From the NCBI GenBank assembly GCA_027295645.1, contig JAPUKM010000256.1:1-8362 (forward strand): a stretch of DNA of 8,362 nt, given 5' to 3'. The stretch comes from Chloroflexota bacterium (lineage in GTDB: Bacteria; Chloroflexota; Dehalococcoidia; Lucifugimonadales; JAPUKM01). Below the pieces are notes generated by a model. That model had not been told where the DNA came from and ran no database searches. It saw nothing but the letters and a program-made list of their open reading frames with translations. A program made the translations under genes and the position numbers. Below, in pieces: positions 5,569-8,362 of this stretch (position 1 is its first letter; each line of letters begins with the position of its first letter).

Positions 5569-6299
5569 TGGCTTCTCACCTCTCTAGATACCCCCAAAAT
5601 GTCCAGTAGCTCCAGCAGATTGCCCACCACATAGTCCGGGGCTGGCAACGCCGGGTCTAGCTGGGTACCGTTGCGGTTTATCCAGGCCGCCTGCATCCCT
5701 AAGAATTTGGCTCCCCGGACATCGTCGGCCTGAGAGTCGCCTACGTAGAGGCTGCTGGATGCCTCAACGCCCAACACGTCCAGAATCTGCCTGAATATCC
5801 GAGGGTCTGGCTTGTACATGCGCGCCGACTCTGATGAGAGCACGGCGTCAAAGTTCAGGCCAAGAGCCAGCAGCAGCGGATTGAGGGCATCGTTGTCCGA
5901 GTTAGAGAGGACCGCCAGGCGGAACCGGCCGCTGGCCCGCAGCTGGTTCATCGCCTCGGCCGTCTCCGGGAAGGGCTCGCGGCGCCCCGTTTCCGCCACG
6001 CACCGACTGGCTGCCGTTTCGGGGTCGCCCTTGCCTATTTCCCGGAACACCTCTCTAAAAGCGTTGCCCCAGGCCCACTCATAGGTCCTGAAGGGCGGAC
6101 TCTTCTCCGGGTCATCCAGATTTGTTCGCTCCCGACGGAACCCACGTTCGATGGTCCGCCACCTGTCCCACAGATCCTGGCCTCTTAGTGATAGCTCCTG
6201 CTCCTCGCATATCTCATCGAAGGTGCGTATCCACAGGGCGTGATCGTTGTGGACCAGCGTCTCGTACATGTCGAAGATGACCGCTTCGATACGGGGCAT
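5565..6299 (-). CDS. HAD-superfamily hydrolase with a DxY motif I, in the histidine operon
   Basis: This 244-residue haloacid dehalogenase-like hydrolase has a helical C1-type cap (about 16-105). Motif I is VIFDMYETL: D10 is the nucleophile, but the usual second Asp is Y12, as in L-2-haloacid dehalogenases (DxYGTL). Motif II is LSNSD (S132), motif III is YKPDP (K163), and motif IV is VGDSQADD (D188, D192/D193), which resembles phosphatases rather than the SSNxxD of dehalogenases. The gene begins 8 bases after the hisF stop, with a purine-rich stretch (GGAGATGGGG) as ribosome binding site, and overlaps hisIE by 4 bases. Context raises the possibility that it supplies histidinol-phosphate phosphatase, or removes a damaged phosphorylated metabolite. 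The missing acid/base Asp makes an ordinary phosphatase role uncertain. Family assignment is solid; the substrate is unknown. Confidence 0.85.
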   Translation of the reverse strand: MPRIEAVIFDMYETLVHNDHALWIRTFDEICEEQELSLRGQDLWDRWRTIERGFRRERTNLDDPEKSPPFRTYEWAWGNAFREVFREIGKGDPETAASRCVAETGRREPFPETAEAMNQLRASGRFRLAVLSNSDNDALNPLLLALGLNFDAVLSSESARMYKPDPRIFRQILDVLGVEASSSLYVGDSQADDVRGAKFLGMQAAWINRNGTQLDPALPAPDYVVGNLLELLDILGVSREVRSQ

Positions 6300-6307
6300 G
6301 ACGATGC

Positions 6308-7114
6308 TTACCCCATCTCCGCAGGCTGGCTTGCTGGTCGTATGGGGACCCCCTGCTTGGCCAGAAAAGCCTTCGCTTCGGCAATTGAGTAGGTGCGGAA
6401 GTGGAAGATGCTGGCGGCCAGAACAGCGTCCGCCATGCCCTCTGTGATGGCCTGGTGTAGGTGTTCCAGATTGCCGGCGCCGCCGCTGGCGACCACCGGC
6501 ACAGAGACCGCGCCAGAGATGGCTCGCAGGAGTTCCAGGTCATAGCCTTGCTTGGTGCCGTCTGCATCCATACTGTTGACTACTATCTCGCCCGCACCCA
6601 GCTCGGTCGCCCGTATGGCCCACTCCACCGCCTCTAGCTCAGAGGCACGCCCGCCCTCGACTCCGGTATGGGTGCGGACGTTCCAACGTGACGGCGAACT
6701 TCCCGGCACACGCATTGCGTCCATGCCGAGTACAATGCACTGGCTCCCAAAGGCGTCTGCTCCCTGGCTGATGAGGTCGGGGTTCTCCACCGCTGCGGTA
6801 TTGATAGACACCTTATCAGCGCCGGCCTTCAACATTCGCCTCATATCCTCCACGCTTCTCAGGCCACCGCCCACCGTCAGGGGAATAAAGAGCTTTCTTG
6901 CCGTCCGCGTAACCACGTCCAGCATGATGCCCCGCCCCTCAGCGGAGGCTGTGATGTCGTAGAAAACCAGTTCGTCGGCGCCCTCAGAGTCGTACCACTC
7001 GGCCATCTCAACGGGATCGCCGGCGTCCCTGTGTTCCAGGAACCGGACTCCCTTGACCACTCGGCCCTCTTTGACGTCGAGGCAGGGGATAATACGTTTG
7101 GTCAAACCGTTCAT
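6308..7114 (-). CDS. hisF: Imidazole glycerol phosphate synthase cyclase subunit HisF
   Basis: HisF is a (beta/alpha)8 barrel that, with the glutaminase HisH, converts PRFAR and ammonia into imidazole glycerol phosphate and AICAR. The 268-residue sequence has the N-terminal RIIPCLDV with catalytic D13 and a second catalytic Asp in VLGMDAM (D132). It also has phosphate-binding LTVGGGLR (79-86) and ASGGAG (209-214), and the conserved MDADGTKQGYD (182-192). It is complete and slightly longer than many HisF proteins because of a C-terminal tail (about 256-268). The ATG overlaps the methyltransferase stop codon as ATGA. HisH is not adjacent, although it is often next to hisA or hisF; it would have to lie upstream of the window or elsewhere. 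Confidence 0.97.
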   Translation of the reverse strand: MNGLTKRIIPCLDVKEGRVVKGVRFLEHRDAGDPVEMAEWYDSEGADELVFYDITASAEGRGIMLDVVTRTARKLFIPLTVGGGLRSVEDMRRMLKAGADKVSINTAAVENPDLISQGADAFGSQCIVLGMDAMRVPGSSPSRWNVRTHTGVEGGRASELEAVEWAIRATELGAGEIVVNSMDADGTKQGYDLELLRAISGAVSVPVVASGGAGNLEHLHQAITEGMADAVLAASIFHFRTYSIAEAKAFLAKQGVPIRPASQPAEMG

Positions 7115-7686
7115 TTGTACGATACCATCATATATTGCTGGTCGTTCAGTTCCCGGCGCAAGACGGTACGGAACCCCACCTCCTCTGCCAGCCTGAGGAC
7201 CTCCTCCACAGCGATGCGACGCTCCGGGGGTGGCCCCTGGGTCGTCTCCGGGAGCAGGTGCCAGTTGAGTTGAGCCAGCCAGCCTCCGGGCTTCAGCAGG
7301 TCCATTACCGATCTCAAGAATCCGGACCTATCTATCTGCGAGTGGAGAACAAAGGCCACAAAGACGCCGTCCAGACTTCCCCTCTCAAGGGGGAACACGG
7401 TCTCCTTCGTGAGCATCACCTCAACGTTTCCCAGATGTGCCTCCTGGGCCCGGCGCTGACAGGCTTCCGTCATCTCCTTTTGAATATCCAGTGCATACAC
7501 CTTCCCACCGGGCAGGGCTTTGGCGAGAGGAATTGTAAAGAGCCCTGGTCCACACCCGATATCCGCAACCACATGATAGGGGCTCAGAGGCAGCAGGGAT
7601 AGAATCCTAAAGATGTCCAGCTTCTCCTGCCGTTCGGAGGAGAGCAGCTGGTCCATATTCGCCGGGTCGAACTTGTGAGTGGTCAC
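7111..7686 (-). CDS. Class I SAM-dependent methyltransferase inserted between hisA and hisF
   Basis: This 191-residue Rossmann-fold methyltransferase is of the Methyltransf_11/UbiE-like type. Motif I is VADIGCGPGLFTIPLA (40-55), with D42 and the GxGxG-like glycine pattern. The acidic residue ending strand beta-2 is in VYALDIQ (D67). Motif post-II is near SLDGVFVAFVLHS (104-116), and LLKPGGWLAQLNW (130-142) is the typical motif III. The N-terminal HKFDPANMDQLLSSERQ is seen in a group of small bacterial UbiE-like proteins. The start is GTG at 7686 with a weak Shine-Dalgarno sequence, 29 bases after hisA. An in-frame ATG at codon 11 would remove the HKFDP segment. It is coupled to hisF by a 4-base overlap. 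No histidine-pathway step needs a methyltransferase, so its substrate is unknown; sequence alone does not separate small-molecule, quinone or protein targets. Confidence 0.85.
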   Translation of the reverse strand: MTTHKFDPANMDQLLSSERQEKLDIFRILSLLPLSPYHVVADIGCGPGLFTIPLAKALPGGKVYALDIQKEMTEACQRRAQEAHLGNVEVMLTKETVFPLERGSLDGVFVAFVLHSQIDRSGFLRSVMDLLKPGGWLAQLNWHLLPETTQGPPPERRIAVEEVLRLAEEVGFRTVLRRELNDQQYMMVSYK

Positions 7687-7715
7687 GATATGTCCCGTTG
7701 AGCGTCGCCGCGCAA

Positions 7716-8362
7716 TCAGCCGACCCGCTCAATCGCCTCTCGCAGGTCTATGGCTCCCGTGTACAGCGCCACCCCCACTATAGCCCCCTCCACACCAAGG
7801 GCGGCAAGCCGCTCCAGGTCCTCCACCGAGGCGATCCCCCCGGCGGCGATGACGGGCACCCCAATCTCCTCCACCAAAGCCGCTATAGCCTGGAAGTTGG
7901 GCCCCGTGAGGGTGCCATCCCGACCGACATCGGTATAGATGAAGCGGCCCACTCCTAGAGCCGCCATTTCGTGCATCAGTTCCCTGGCGGCTACTGATGC
8001 ACTCTCCAGCCATCCTTGAATCACCACCTTGCCATCACGAGCGTCCACCCCCACGACTACAGCCTCTGGCCCCAGGGTCTGGCAGGCCTCTCTGACCAGT
8101 TTTGAGTCCCGCACAGCCGCGGTGCCCAGAACGATACGGGCCACTCCCAAACTGGTCACGCTCCTGGCGGTATCAAGAGTCCTGATTCCGCCTCCCACCT
8201 GAAGGGGGACCTTGACGCTGGCGGCCACGCGACCGACAACGTCAAGATTGGCGGGCGAGCCGTTTCTAGCTCCGTCCAGGTCAACAACATGAATTCTGGG
8301 TGCGCCCGCCTTTTCCCACTCCTGAGCCACCTGCACAGGGTCCTGGGAGTAGACCGTCTCCT
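7716..8362 (-). CDS. hisA: ProFAR isomerase HisA (5' end cut by the window)
   Basis: HisA converts ProFAR to PRFAR by an Amadori rearrangement on a (beta/alpha)8 barrel homologous to HisF. The reading frame is open to the window edge. It begins with ETVYSQDPVQVAQEWEKAGA, the sequence that normally follows the first beta strand, so roughly 25 N-terminal residues, including the first catalytic Asp, lie outside. Visible motifs include HVVDLDGA, the phosphate-binding VGGGIR, LGTAAV, VVVGVDARDG with the second catalytic Asp (D106 of the visible part), TDVGRDGTLTGPN and AAGGIAS. An internal GTG at 8336 could be mistaken for a start but lies within the conserved region. PriA-type dual activity (with TrpF) cannot be excluded. 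The 29-base gap to the methyltransferase suggests one transcript. Confidence 0.95.
   Translation of the reverse strand, partial: ETVYSQDPVQVAQEWEKAGAPRIHVVDLDGARNGSPANLDVVGRVAASVKVPLQVGGGIRTLDTARSVTSLGVARIVLGTAAVRDSKLVREACQTLGPEAVVVGVDARDGKVVIQGWLESASVAARELMHEMAALGVGRFIYTDVGRDGTLTGPNFQAIAALVEEIGVPVIAAGGIASVEDLERLAALGVEGAIVGVALYTGAIDLREAIERVG

Noticed and set aside
8334..8336. GTG as the hisA start codon
   Set aside because: The frame stays open to the window edge and the preceding residues ETVYSQDP match conserved HisA sequence, so the gene is cut by the window rather than starting here.

Overview
The window comes from a bacterial chromosome of moderately high GC content. It carries mostly core genes: an RND/MMPL membrane transporter, three ribosomal protein genes (L21, L27, L31), a DUF1385/YqhQ-type membrane protein and part of a histidine biosynthesis operon. 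The fused HisI-HisE protein, the rplU-rpmA-rpmE-DUF1385 order, the zinc-binding L31 and the HKFDPA-type SAM methyltransferase would suit a Chloroflexota (Dehalococcoidia-like) or other deep-branching Gram-positive-type lineage. That assignment is an inference from gene content and would need a phylogeny.

Layout. Positions 1-604 hold no convincing gene. They contain a diverged, hairpin-rich repeat, including a perfect 22-bp palindrome and a perfect 11-bp stem-loop. Positions 605-2821 (minus) encode a 738-residue MMPL-family transporter. The 107-bp divergent intergenic region 2822-2928 contains a near-consensus housekeeping promoter for the ribosomal genes and an operator-like inverted repeat just upstream of the transporter. 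Positions 2929-4971 (plus) hold rplU, rpmA and rpmE, then a hairpin without a U-tract, then the DUF1385 gene starting at TTG. Positions 4948-8362 (minus) hold a tightly packed histidine operon. In transcription order it is hisA (cut by the window end), a SAM methyltransferase, hisF, a HAD hydrolase and hisIE. Junctions are ATGA overlaps or short gaps, and the last gene overlaps the convergent DUF1385 gene by 24 bp.

How the genes work together. HisI and HisE (fused) carry out the second and third steps of histidine synthesis, HisA isomerises ProFAR to PRFAR, and HisF is the cyclase half of imidazole-glycerol-phosphate synthase. The amidotransferase partner HisH is not in the window. The HAD protein and the methyltransferase are not standard histidine enzymes. 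Their translational coupling to hisIE and hisF makes them the most interesting unknowns here. The HAD protein has Tyr where phosphatases have the acid/base Asp, combined with a phosphatase-like motif IV. I see no clearly novel multi-gene system. The best leads are these two operon insertions, the structured repeat at 1-450, and the palindrome next to the transporter.
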